This document shows positions 33,840 to 41,711 of a stretch of 64,000 nt of DNA, piece after piece. Below the pieces are notes generated by a model. It did no database searches, had not been told where the DNA came from, and saw only the letters and a list, made by a program, of their open reading frames with translations. This DNA is from Streptomyces avermitilis MA-4680 = NBRC 14893 (GTDB taxonomy: Bacteria > Actinomycetota > Actinomycetes > Streptomycetales > Streptomycetaceae), in NCBI RefSeq assembly GCF_000009765.2, contig NC_003155.5, forward strand, positions 1,550,001-1,614,000, in the 5' to 3' direction. The number at the start of each line of letters is the position of its first letter. The stretch's first letter is position 1. The translations under genes were made by a program, and so were the position numbers.

Positions 33840-36812
33840 TCACCGAATCCACCGGGTGTCCCCGGCGGCCGTGGCCTCACTCTCGCCCCTTTCCGCCCGG
33901 GCCGCAAGGCACTCCTGCAACCGAAGATGCCGGAACTCGTAGCGTGCGCCGGACTGCCGGAGCACGCCCCGCAGGTGGGCCTCGTGCAGGAAGGCCATCA
34001 GGCGCCACGGCAGCTGTCCCGTGGCGCCGAGCCACATCCTTGCGACGGTCAGGCGGCCGTACGCGCTCAGGCTCAACGCCAACGGGCCCATGACAAGCGC
34101 CATTTGGAGTGACATCCCGTGCATCCCGTAACGGTCGGGCGTGGTCAGCAGCAACAGGCCGCCGGCGGCGGACCCGGCGACGGTGGCGGCCGCACCCCTG
34201 GTCAGCACGGCGAGCCGGTCACCTCGCAGGCCGGCGGGCGGACTCGTGGCGCGGGTCAGGTCGGCGGGTGTGTCGAGCCAGCGGTAGACGCCGCAGGCGC
34301 AGCCTCCGATGAGCCCCAGGACGAGGCCCGAGACGATGCCTCCCTTGACGCAGTTCTCCACCAGGCCCCAACGGCCGATCTGCCAGAACCACCAGGCGGC
34401 CGGCGGGTGCAGGGACGACAGGAGGGTGAGGTCGCGCGCGTCGTGACCGGCGATCCGGACGTGCCAGATCCCGTCCCGCGTGGTGAACCGCACCCGGGCG
34501 AGGGCCGTGCTGCACCGCCGGTCCACCGCGTGGCATGCCGCGCCGGGCCCGGGTGGCGCATACGTCCACGCCTGTGCCGGGTTGCGGACGTTCACCATCA
34601 GGACCACCCTGACCGGCTCGGCGGGCCGGGCCGTCTTGGTGCCGTCGGGGTAGGCCTCGAAGGTCCATGCGCCGGTGGTCGCGCGGCGGATTCCGGTGCG
34701 CGCGTCCAGGGCGGCGGCATCGGTGTGTACGGTTCCGGCGCGTGTGGCCCGCCATTCGATGACGGTGCCCATCACGGCTCCGATGGCGGGACCGAGTGCC
34801 AGACCGACCAGGAGGCAGGCGGCCGTGCCGCGGACCAGCCCCTGGCAGAACCGCCGGACCTGCTCCCGGCCCGGCACCCGGTGGCGAGACCCTCGCGGTC
34901 CGCGCCGCCGGATGCGGATGACGGCCACCACGGCCGCGCACGCGACGACGGCCGCCGCGCTCGCCCGCCACAGACCGCCGGCCGGGGAGAGGGGGTCCAT
35001 GACCAGGATCGCCACGCCGGACAGGACCAGGAGGGCAGCCACACCGACGTGGCGGGCGACCGTCGGCCCGGCCCAGGGCAGCCCCAGCGGAGCGGGGCAA
35101 GCGGTGACTCCGGCCACCGCGAACACCGCCGACACGGCCGTGCCGAAGAGCACACCGGACAGAAACCGGAAGAGCCAGGCGTCCCCCAGGTCGGCGATGG
35201 AGGCGCCGTAGAGGGGCTCGGCCGTGACACCGATGAGGATGCCCAGGGTGGCGGCCGCCAGGGCGGCCTTCGCCATCAGTACCCGCAGTGAGGTCCTGCC
35301 GGTGCGGTCGATGAGGACGGCCAGCCCCACCACGCAACCGGCGACGACTCCTGAGGCGTTGCCGACGAGTTCGTACAGTTCGCCGTCGGCCCAGAGGTCG
35401 ATCATCGTGTGCGGTGCCACCAGTGTCATGACGGCGCCGGCCACCACGGCGGACAAGCACGCGGCCAGCGCCCCCGGCGCCAGCAGCCGCACGATCCGCG
35501 GCACCGCGCTCTGCAACTCCCACCAGGCGAACTGCCCGGTGTCCCGGTTCCGCAGGTGACGGGCGAGGAACCCGAGCCACCGCTGGGCGTCCTCGGTCGT
35601 GCGGCACGATCCGCTGGTGTCGCCGAACACCGCCGGTACGAAGGCGGTGAGCAGGTGCTCCTCGATCTGGGCGGCCGTACGGAACCGGCCGTCCAGCAGT
35701 TGTCCGGGATCGCGGCCGCCGTCACCGTGCACCGCGCGGGCCATGGCGACCATGAGGGGTCGGCTCAGCACCTGCCGCAGGGCGTCCTCGGGCGGCCCGC
35801 CGGGCGCGGCCAGACGAGCCAGTGTCGCGCTCCAGGCCGTGCCGATCCGGCCGTCCGGCATGCGTCTGGGACGCGAAGTCCGGGTCAGATAGGACGCGGC
35901 ATCGGTCAGCCGCAGTGGGGAGAGTTCGACGACCGCCGCGGCCGTGAGCACGTCGCAGGCCTCCACGGTGGCGGCGTAGGCGTCGGTCCTGCTGGTGAGG
36001 TACAGGGGCGAGTCGGCGTCCAGTTCGGCGTTGAGGCGGCGCATCGCCGGCGTCCGCTGCGCCTCGGGCAGTTCGTCGAATCCGTCGAGGACCGGCAGCA
36101 CCAGACGGGCGGCGACCAGGGCGTCCGCCAGTGTGCCGCCGCCCGGCACTCCCGCCGCCAGGGCCGGGAAGTCGGCCGCGATCCGAGCGGCCGTCCAGAC
36201 GCGCAGCGGTTCGCGGACGGCGTCCCAGGTCCCGACGGGCAGCACGACGGGGACGGCGTCTCCGGGCTGCCGGGCCGCCAGCAGCTCCAGGGTCAGGCTC
36301 AGCGCCAGAACCGTCTTCCCCGACCCGGGCTGCCCCAGCACGACCACCCGACGGGACGGAACGGAGAGGAAGGCGGCGCGGGCATCGCTCAACTGTCCCG
36401 ATCTCAGGGCGGTGTGTGCCTCGGCGCCCCGCCGCACGTTCTCGTCGTGGTCGGCCAGCGGCGCGTCCACCGCAGACCACCGGACGGGCAGCGGTTCCGG
36501 ATCCTGCAACCTGCGCAGCCGCGCCTCGGCCGCCCACATGTCCTGCACCACCTCGGCCAGGGCGTCGGCCCGGCCCTTCAGCCAGTCCGTGCCGCGGCCC
36601 TCCCCGGTACCGGACTCGCTCTGCGTCAGGGTGGACAGCAGCCCCAGCACGGAGACCACGAGCCCCAGAGCGGGCGTCCACCGCTCGATCACGCTCTTGC
36701 CGTCGGCGAGCACGGTGACGGCGACCTGAGCCAGGCCGGTGGCCACCAACGCGGCCGCCCACCACAGTTTGCGCACGCGCTGCGCGTCCCCGGCCCACCG
36801 CAGTGCCCTCAT
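33840..36812 (-). CDS. NACHT-domain NTPase with multiple transmembrane segments
   Basis: A 990-residue STAND-class NTPase. Two N-terminal hydrophobic helices (about 17-35 and 44-62) are followed by a soluble NACHT module: Walker A GQPGSGKT at 160-167, Walker B LVLPVLDGFDE at 237-247, and a sensor-like YLTSRTDAY near 271. From about 445 to 690 there are roughly six or seven transmembrane helices, then a soluble segment (about 700-800) and two or three more hydrophobic stretches before a polar C-terminus. Bacterial NACHT proteins include anti-phage sensors; the polytopic middle suggests a membrane effector, which is inference. The ATG at 36812 has GGGAG upstream; a frame open to 36992 lacks a ribosome-binding site. 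The stop abuts an alcohol dehydrogenase remnant. Confidence 0.88.
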   Translation of the reverse strand: MRALRWAGDAQRVRKLWWAAALVATGLAQVAVTVLADGKSVIERWTPALGLVVSVLGLLSTLTQSESGTGEGRGTDWLKGRADALAEVVQDMWAAEARLRRLQDPEPLPVRWSAVDAPLADHDENVRRGAEAHTALRSGQLSDARAAFLSVPSRRVVVLGQPGSGKTVLALSLTLELLAARQPGDAVPVVLPVGTWDAVREPLRVWTAARIAADFPALAAGVPGGGTLADALVAARLVLPVLDGFDELPEAQRTPAMRRLNAELDADSPLYLTSRTDAYAATVEACDVLTAAAVVELSPLRLTDAASYLTRTSRPRRMPDGRIGTAWSATLARLAAPGGPPEDALRQVLSRPLMVAMARAVHGDGGRDPGQLLDGRFRTAAQIEEHLLTAFVPAVFGDTSGSCRTTEDAQRWLGFLARHLRNRDTGQFAWWELQSAVPRIVRLLAPGALAACLSAVVAGAVMTLVAPHTMIDLWADGELYELVGNASGVVAGCVVGLAVLIDRTGRTSLRVLMAKAALAAATLGILIGVTAEPLYGASIADLGDAWLFRFLSGVLFGTAVSAVFAVAGVTACPAPLGLPWAGPTVARHVGVAALLVLSGVAILVMDPLSPAGGLWRASAAAVVACAAVVAVIRIRRRGPRGSRHRVPGREQVRRFCQGLVRGTAACLLVGLALGPAIGAVMGTVIEWRATRAGTVHTDAAALDARTGIRRATTGAWTFEAYPDGTKTARPAEPVRVVLMVNVRNPAQAWTYAPPGPGAACHAVDRRCSTALARVRFTTRDGIWHVRIAGHDARDLTLLSSLHPPAAWWFWQIGRWGLVENCVKGGIVSGLVLGLIGGCACGVYRWLDTPADLTRATSPPAGLRGDRLAVLTRGAAATVAGSAAGGLLLLTTPDRYGMHGMSLQMALVMGPLALSLSAYGRLTVARMWLGATGQLPWRLMAFLHEAHLRGVLRQSGARYEFRHLRLQECLAARAERGESEATAAGDTRWIR

Positions 36813-37214
36813 CCCACTCCCGTTTCTCCGCCCGGCGGCCATGCCAAGCGGAGCCCGGGGCGTTCCGCAACCGGCGCGCGGAAGCGTGACCGGCGGGGGA
36901 ACGCGAGCCGCACCACCACCCGCCCAGGTGACCGCCGGCCACTCGGCAGGCGGTCGGGCCCGCCTGCCGCGGGCACGCCCGGGCCGCAGCACCGCTGACG
37001 GGCCCCCGACGGGCCGTGCCGAGGCGGTGTCCGCAGGACCGGTACGGCGAGTGGATCACCGTCCACGAGGGCGACCGGGACCGCACCGAGTACCGAAGGG
37101 CACGGACGCGGTGCCGGGTGTCCTGGTACTGGGGCCGGGCGGCCCGTGGCGCGGGCCGGAACACAGGAACATGCTGGAAGCGGCAGGTCCGTACCCACGT
37201 CCTGGAGGCCCGTC
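36813..37214. other. 402-base divergent intergenic region between the NACHT and cNMP-binding genes
   Basis: No convincing gene is seen. It must hold the NACHT promoter (minus strand) and the promoter of the cNMP-binding gene (plus strand). A perfect inverted repeat GGCCCG-N5-CGGGCC lies at 37141-37157, about 60-75 bases upstream of the plus-strand start. It could be an operator but may be chance at this GC content. A stretch around 37020-37140 has coding-like base composition without recognisable homology. Confidence 0.4.
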
Positions 37215-37679
37215 ATGAACGCTCCCCCCACGTCCAGCATGCTCCGGGCGCTGCCGTCGGAGCACCGGCAGCAGCTGATGCGGGTCGCTCTGGAGGTGTC
37301 CTTCCCCGAGGGGACGCGCCTGTTCGAGGAGGGCGCACGCGCGGACCGCTTCTGGGTGATCCGCACCGGCGCGATCGATCTCGACATGCACGTTCCGGGC
37401 CGCAAGGCGGTTGTCATCGAGACTCTCCGGCACAACGAACTCGTCGGCTGGTCCTGGCTGTTCGCGCCGCACACCTGGCACCTGGGCGCCGAGACGACGA
37501 CGCCGGTACGGGCGTACGAGTTCGACGCCGTGGCGGTCCGGGCGATGTGCCAGGAGGACTCCGCGCTGGGTCTCGCGGTCGCGCATTGGGTGGGCGAGAT
37601 CCTCGCTCACCGCCTGCGGTCGACCCGCACCCGGCTGCTGGACCTGCACGCCCCCTACGGCAGCGGCAGCCGTCACTGA
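37215..37679 (+). CDS. Cyclic-nucleotide-binding-domain protein without an output domain
   Basis: A 154-residue protein that is essentially one Crp/cNMP-binding beta-barrel: FPEGTRLFEEGARADRFWVI (strands 1-3), then IDLDMHVPGRKAVVIETLRHNELVGWSWLF, with a C-terminal helix ending near residue 145. The canonical phosphate-binding cassette FGExALL..RAA is not present: NELVGWSWLFAPHTWHLGAE occupies that place, so it may bind another ligand or none. No helix-turn-helix follows, so it is not a classical Crp regulator. GGAGG precedes the ATG at 37215; an upstream GTG would add 23 residues. Similar orphan cNMP domains occur beside hypoxia and universal stress genes in Streptomyces. Confidence 0.82.
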   Translation: MNAPPTSSMLRALPSEHRQQLMRVALEVSFPEGTRLFEEGARADRFWVIRTGAIDLDMHVPGRKAVVIETLRHNELVGWSWLFAPHTWHLGAETTTPVRAYEFDAVAVRAMCQEDSALGLAVAHWVGEILAHRLRSTRTRLLDLHAPYGSGSRH

Positions 37680-37799
37680 CCGCCTCGACGCGAACCACAG
37701 GGCCTGGCTGTAGTTGGTGAAGCGGACATCGGCAGCGCAGGGAGGCGTCTAGGTTGGGCACGGTACTGATCACACAGCGACCGCGAGGAGACCCTCGGC

Positions 37800-38627
37800 A
37801 TGTCGAACGTTTCGTTACCCCGCGACGAAGGCCGCGCCCACGTGGCCCGGCTCCGCACCGATGTGTCGCACTCGGCCCGCATCTGGAACTACTGGCTGGG
37901 CGGCAAGGACAACTACCCCGTCGACGAGGAAGTCGGCGATCAGATCCTGGGTTTCGTACCGGCCCTGCCCCGGTCCGCCGTGGCCGACCGGCAGTTCCTC
38001 GCGCGCGCCGTGGGGTTCCTCGCCGGCGAGGCGGGCATCCGGCAGTTCCTGGACATCGGCACAGGACTGCCCACGGTCGACAACACCCATGAGGTCGCCC
38101 AGCGGGTCGACCCGACCTGCCGAATCGTTTATGTGGACAACGACCCCATCGTGCTCCGGCACGCCCACGCCCTGCTCACCAGCACCCCCGAGGGGGCCAC
38201 GGACTACATCGACGCCGATGTGCACGACCCGGACGCCATCCTGGAACGCGCCGCCCGCACCCTGGACTTCAGCCGGCCGGTCGCCCTCACGATGCTCGGC
38301 GTCGTCAACTTCATCATGGACACCGACCGGGCCCGGGCCATCGTCCGGCGGCTTCTGGACGGTGTGCCGTCCGGCAGCTATCTGGTGATCTCCCATCCCA
38401 CCACCGAGGTGGACGGCGAGGCGATGACGGAAGCGGTGCGCTACTGGAACAGCCAGGGCTCGGCGCCGATGACCCTGCGCACCCGCGAGGAGCTGCTGCG
38501 GCTCTTCGACGGCGTGGATGTGCTCGAGCCGGGTGTCGTCTCGTGCTCGCGCTGGCGCCCGGCCCCGTCGGGGAAGGACGAGATCGTGGACGTGACGCAC
38601 TTCTGCGGCGTGGCCAAGAAGCCGTAG
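37800..38627 (+). CDS. SAM-dependent methyltransferase (DUF574 / PF04672)
   Basis: A 275-residue DUF574-family methyltransferase, a family strongly expanded in Streptomyces. It has the signature ARIWNYWLGGKDNYPVDEE near residue 27, SAM motif I QFLDIGTGLPTVDNTHE near 82 and acidic loop VYVDNDPIVLRHAHALL near 110. Substrates are unknown for nearly all members. GAGGAG precedes the ATG. It stands 120 bases after the cNMP-domain gene on the same strand and is convergent with an SDR gene. Confidence 0.92.
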   Translation: MSNVSLPRDEGRAHVARLRTDVSHSARIWNYWLGGKDNYPVDEEVGDQILGFVPALPRSAVADRQFLARAVGFLAGEAGIRQFLDIGTGLPTVDNTHEVAQRVDPTCRIVYVDNDPIVLRHAHALLTSTPEGATDYIDADVHDPDAILERAARTLDFSRPVALTMLGVVNFIMDTDRARAIVRRLLDGVPSGSYLVISHPTTEVDGEAMTEAVRYWNSQGSAPMTLRTREELLRLFDGVDVLEPGVVSCSRWRPAPSGKDEIVDVTHFCGVAKKP

Positions 38628-38704
38628 GGCGTGGGACACCCGTCCACGTCGTCCACCCCGGCGTGCGCCCCGGCCCCGCGGTGCCCGCACGCTCGGAACC
38701 GGAC

Positions 38705-38720
38705 TCGGTACGCGTACCGA
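38705..38720. terminator. Perfect 16-bp palindrome between convergent genes
   Basis: TCGGTACGCGTACCGA is fully self-complementary and lies 78 bases past the methyltransferase stop, in the 229-base convergent gap. A GATCGG direct repeat follows directly. With no loop it is a poor hairpin; it may be a weak bidirectional terminator or a protein site. The rest of the gap shows nothing else. Confidence 0.35.
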
Positions 38721-38856
38721 TCGGCGCACGATCGGCGTCTCCCCCGGCATCCGCGCCGGCATGCCGGCTGTCGCCCTCCAGCGCGGCGCCGGCCGGACCA
38801 GGTGGAGACGGCCCGCGTCGGCCGCCGACCGGCCGACGGCCTCGGTCGGGCAGCAC

Positions 38857-39567
38857 CTACCAGGGAAGGATGCCGTCGGCATCGAAGTAGCCTCCGGTGG
38901 GGCCATCAGGGTCCACCTGCGCCATACGCACGATGATCTCGGCGCCCTGCTCGACGGTCTGGACACCGCTGTTTCCGTTCAGGTCGGTCTTGGTGTAGCC
39001 AGGCTCCACCGCGTTGATCCGCATGTTCGGGAACGCCTTCGCGTACTGCACGGTGATCATGTTGACCGCGGTCTTCGAGGCCGGGTAGGCCAAGCCCGGG
39101 TAGGTGTACGCCGGGTCGCCCGGGATGGTGGCCCGGGTCAGCGAGGCCAGACCGCTGCTGACGTTGACCACGACCGGGGCGGCGGAACTCCGCAGCAGCG
39201 GGAGAAACGCGTGGGTGACGCGCACCATGCCGAAGACGTTCGTCTCGAACGTCTGTCGCATCACGTCGACGGTCACGTCCGCCGCGCCGATCACGACGTT
39301 GTCGTCACCCATCTCTTCTTGGATGCCGGCGTTGTTGACCAGTACGTCCAGCCCTCCGTCGGCCTCGATGGTCTTCGCCGCGGCCGCCACGGACGCGTCG
39401 TCGGTGACATCGAGCCGGACCGCCCGCGCGCCCAGCCGCTCGGCGGCCCGACGCCCGCGTTCGGCGTCCCGGCTTCCGATGTAGACGGTGTGGCCCGCGG
39501 CGATGAGCCGGCGGGCGGTCTCGAAGCCGAGACCCTTGTTCGCTCCGGTGATCAGTGTTGCTGTCAT
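38857..39567 (-). CDS. Short-chain dehydrogenase/reductase
   Basis: A 236-residue classical SDR. The cofactor loop is TGANKGLGFE (residues 7-16), with GSRDAER after the second strand suggesting NADP(H), DVLVNNAGIQ near 82, a catalytic Ser in VVNVSSGLAS near 135 and the YPASK active site near 165. It is like carbonyl-reductase-type SDRs acting on small ketones or aldehydes; substrate unknown. The ATG at 39567 starts just before the cofactor loop; the frame is open upstream but codes for an atypical Arg/His-rich stretch. It stands alone between convergent and tandem neighbours. Confidence 0.9.
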   Translation of the reverse strand: MTATLITGANKGLGFETARRLIAAGHTVYIGSRDAERGRRAAERLGARAVRLDVTDDASVAAAAKTIEADGGLDVLVNNAGIQEEMGDDNVVIGAADVTVDVMRQTFETNVFGMVRVTHAFLPLLRSSAAPVVVNVSSGLASLTRATIPGDPAYTYPGLAYPASKTAVNMITVQYAKAFPNMRINAVEPGYTKTDLNGNSGVQTVEQGAEIIVRMAQVDPDGPTGGYFDADGILPW

Positions 39568-39770
39568 GCCTCCACGATGCGGCGGAGCCGCGCGGTCAGC
39601 CAGACGTCCTGTGCTCCTGGGACTGATCAGTACCAGGGGACCGTGGTGCCGCCGAAGATGCTCAGCAGGGCGCTGCGTCGCCATAGGTGCGGGCAGACGG
39701 TGGCGGCCAGGGGCCCGAGCCGGTCACCGCCCGCTGCCCCGGCCGCGAGCGGGCTGGTGACCTCCGCGCG

Positions 39771-40874
39771 TCACGACGTGCCGTCGGCCGGAAGCTCCAG
39801 GCGCAGTTCGTAGCCGCCGTCGGCCGTGGGGCCGGAGGTGACGGTGCCACCGAGGAGTGCGGCGCGCTGACGCAGGCCGATCAGGCCGTAGTGCGCGCTG
39901 GGCAGGGGCAGAGCGGGCCGGGTCGGTGCGGTATTGGTGACCGTGGCACGGACGGCGCCGTTCTCCTGGCGGATACGAACCGTCGCGGTGGTGCCGGGGG
40001 CGTGCTTGCGTGCGTTGGTCAGCGCTTCCTGGACGGTGCGGTAGATGGCGCGCTGGACTGTGGGCGGAAGGCCGTCAGGCATGTCCGCCTGAAGTTCGGC
40101 CTCGATGCCGCTGTTGTCGACCAGCCGCTGGAGGTCGGCCAGGGACGGCTGCGGTGTCAGCTCCGTGGGGCGGCCTCCGGAGGCGCGCAGGACGCTGACC
40201 ATGTGCCGCAGTTCGTCCAGGGTCTGCACGCTCAGCCGCCGGATCGTGGCCGCGGCTTCCTTGACGTCGGCGTCCTGGGTGCCGACCTGGAGTGCTCCGG
40301 CCCGCACCGCGATCAGGCTGACCTGGTGGGAGACCACGTCATGCATCTCCCGCGCGAGCTGCGCGCGCTCCTTGGCCAGCACGGTCTGGTCGGTCAGGAG
40401 CCGCTCGTGGTCACGCGCCGCGGAGATCTCGGCGAGTCGCAACGACAGATCACGCCGGGCCTGGACGAGCTGGCCGAGGAAGACCGGAGCGACCGCCGTC
40501 GCCCCGGTGTACCCCAGCGTGATCAGGGTCGCGGTCTCCGACAGGTCGAACGTCGGTGACGGCCACGAGGACATGCTGCTCAACGTGAACGCCGTGGCGC
40601 AGGCGGCCAGCAGGACACGGTGGCGGGTGAGTGAGGCGAGTGTGTACAGCGCGATCAGTGCGGCGAGGATCGCGTCGGAGAACAGGACGGCGGGCAGGGT
40701 GAGCAGGAAGGTCAGCAGCGGCAGGCGACGGCGCAGCACCAGAGCGAAGGCCGCTGCCACGGCGCACGCCATGCGCCCCGGCTCGTCCGAGTCGAAATGG
40801 ACCCAGACGTCTAGCAGCGCCACCGCGACGACTATGGCGTCCAGCAGCGGGGCGGGCAGGCGGCGGGGGGTCAT
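39771..40874 (-). CDS. NarL-type sensor histidine kinase
   Basis: A 367-residue membrane histidine kinase. Four to five hydrophobic helices span residues about 8-135. A coiled HisKA_3 dimerisation helix follows with the phosphorylated His in AREMHDVVSHQVSLI near residue 180. The ATPase domain has YRTVQEALTNARKHAPG (N box) near 280 and HYGLIGLRQRAALLGG (G region) near 330. It pairs with the adjacent response regulator, whose stop overlaps this start by four bases (ATGA). No extracellular sensor domain is present, so the signal is probably sensed in or at the membrane. Confidence 0.93.
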   Translation of the reverse strand: MTPRRLPAPLLDAIVVAVALLDVWVHFDSDEPGRMACAVAAAFALVLRRRLPLLTFLLTLPAVLFSDAILAALIALYTLASLTRHRVLLAACATAFTLSSMSSWPSPTFDLSETATLITLGYTGATAVAPVFLGQLVQARRDLSLRLAEISAARDHERLLTDQTVLAKERAQLAREMHDVVSHQVSLIAVRAGALQVGTQDADVKEAAATIRRLSVQTLDELRHMVSVLRASGGRPTELTPQPSLADLQRLVDNSGIEAELQADMPDGLPPTVQRAIYRTVQEALTNARKHAPGTTATVRIRQENGAVRATVTNTAPTRPALPLPSAHYGLIGLRQRAALLGGTVTSGPTADGGYELRLELPADGTS

Positions 40875-41536
40875 TCCCCCTCCTGGTCCCGTGGTGGCTT
40901 GAGAAGGCCGGCCCGTTCGGCGAGCAGGGCTGCCTGGACGCGGCCGTCCACCTTCAGTTTCGTGAGGATGGCGCTCACATGGTCTTTGACGGTGCCGGTG
41001 CTCAGGTGCATCCGGGTGCCGATGTCGGCGTTGGACAGTCCCTCGGCGATGAGGACGAGTACGGCGCGCTCGCGGTCGGTCAGTGCGGCGAGGCTGCGGG
41101 CAGCGGGCTCCTGGGGTCCGGCGTTCAGATAGCCGTCCACGACCGTCCGGGTGACCTTGGACGCCAGCACGGTGCCACCGTCGGCCAGGGTCCGCACGAG
41201 GAACGGAAGCCCCTCGGGGTCGGTGTCCTTGAGCAGGAAGCCGGCGGCGCCCGAGCGAAGTGCCGTGGCCACGTATTCGTCCATGTCGAAGGTCGTGAGC
41301 ATGGCCACCACCGGAGGGTGCGGCAGCCGACGGAGGCAGGCCAGGAGGGTGAGGCCGTCGACGTCCGGCATCCGGATGTCGAGCAGCACGACATCAGGTC
41401 GTATCTCCTGTGCCGTCTGAAGCGCCTGGCCGCCAGGAACCGCCGCCACGACCTCGATGTCGTCCGCCGTGTCGAGGATGTGCTGGAAACCCGTACGAAT
41501 CAGGGCCTCGTCGTCGACGACCAATACCCGGATCAC
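40871..41536 (-). CDS. NarL/LuxR-family response regulator
   Basis: A 221-residue two-component regulator. The receiver domain has VLVVDDEALIRTGF, the phospho-acceptor Asp in VVLLDIRMPDVDG near residue 53, a Thr in MLTTFDM and the Lys in FLLKDTDPEG. The C-terminal LuxR helix-turn-helix is LTDRERAVLVLIAEGLSNADI with MHLSTGTVKDHVSAILTKL. The GTG at 41536 is chosen because GGAG lies five bases upstream and the protein then begins MIRVLVVDDE as in related regulators; a GTG at 41551 is an alternative. It is divergent from the DUF418 gene and overlaps the kinase gene. Confidence 0.92.
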   Translation of the reverse strand: MIRVLVVDDEALIRTGFQHILDTADDIEVVAAVPGGQALQTAQEIRPDVVLLDIRMPDVDGLTLLACLRRLPHPPVVAMLTTFDMDEYVATALRSGAAGFLLKDTDPEGLPFLVRTLADGGTVLASKVTRTVVDGYLNAGPQEPAARSLAALTDRERAVLVLIAEGLSNADIGTRMHLSTGTVKDHVSAILTKLKVDGRVQAALLAERAGLLKPPRDQEGE

Positions 41537-41552
41537 GCATGCTCCACTCACT

Positions 41553-41570
41553 ATCGGACCACTGTCCGAT
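41553..41570. promoter_or_regulatory. Perfect palindromic operator between the response regulator and DUF418 genes
   Basis: ATCGGAC-CACT-GTCCGAT, with 7-bp arms at 41553-41559 and 41564-41570, lies just upstream of the response regulator start and 142 bases upstream of the divergent DUF418 gene. Symmetry and position are those expected for a NarL-type dimer controlling both directions. Confidence 0.6.
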
Positions 41571-41711
41571 TCGTACCACGTCGAGAGACGCCCCGCGGGT
41601 TCCCGACACCGAATCCGGTCAGGCGGCGGGGGCTGCGCCAGCCAGTCGGCGGGGCGGTTCCGGACACCTGCCGGATGGTCCTGACCGGCGGCGTCTCCGA
41701 CCCTGGATCAC

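Noticed and set aside
33527..33907. An intact 126-residue minus-strand gene between the NACHT and Usp genes
   Set aside because: Its middle is alcohol-dehydrogenase sequence that continues in another frame after a one-base shift, so it is part of a pseudogene.
36813..36992. 60-residue N-terminal extension of the NACHT protein
   Set aside because: It is Arg/Pro/Gly-rich, has no ribosome-binding site, and the ATG at 36812 has GGGAG at the right spacing just before the first transmembrane helix.
37141..37157. GGCCCG-N5-CGGGCC as an OsdR/DevR box
   Set aside because: All-GC inverted repeats of this size occur by chance in such DNA and I cannot match it to a verified consensus from memory; kept only as a note on the intergenic region.
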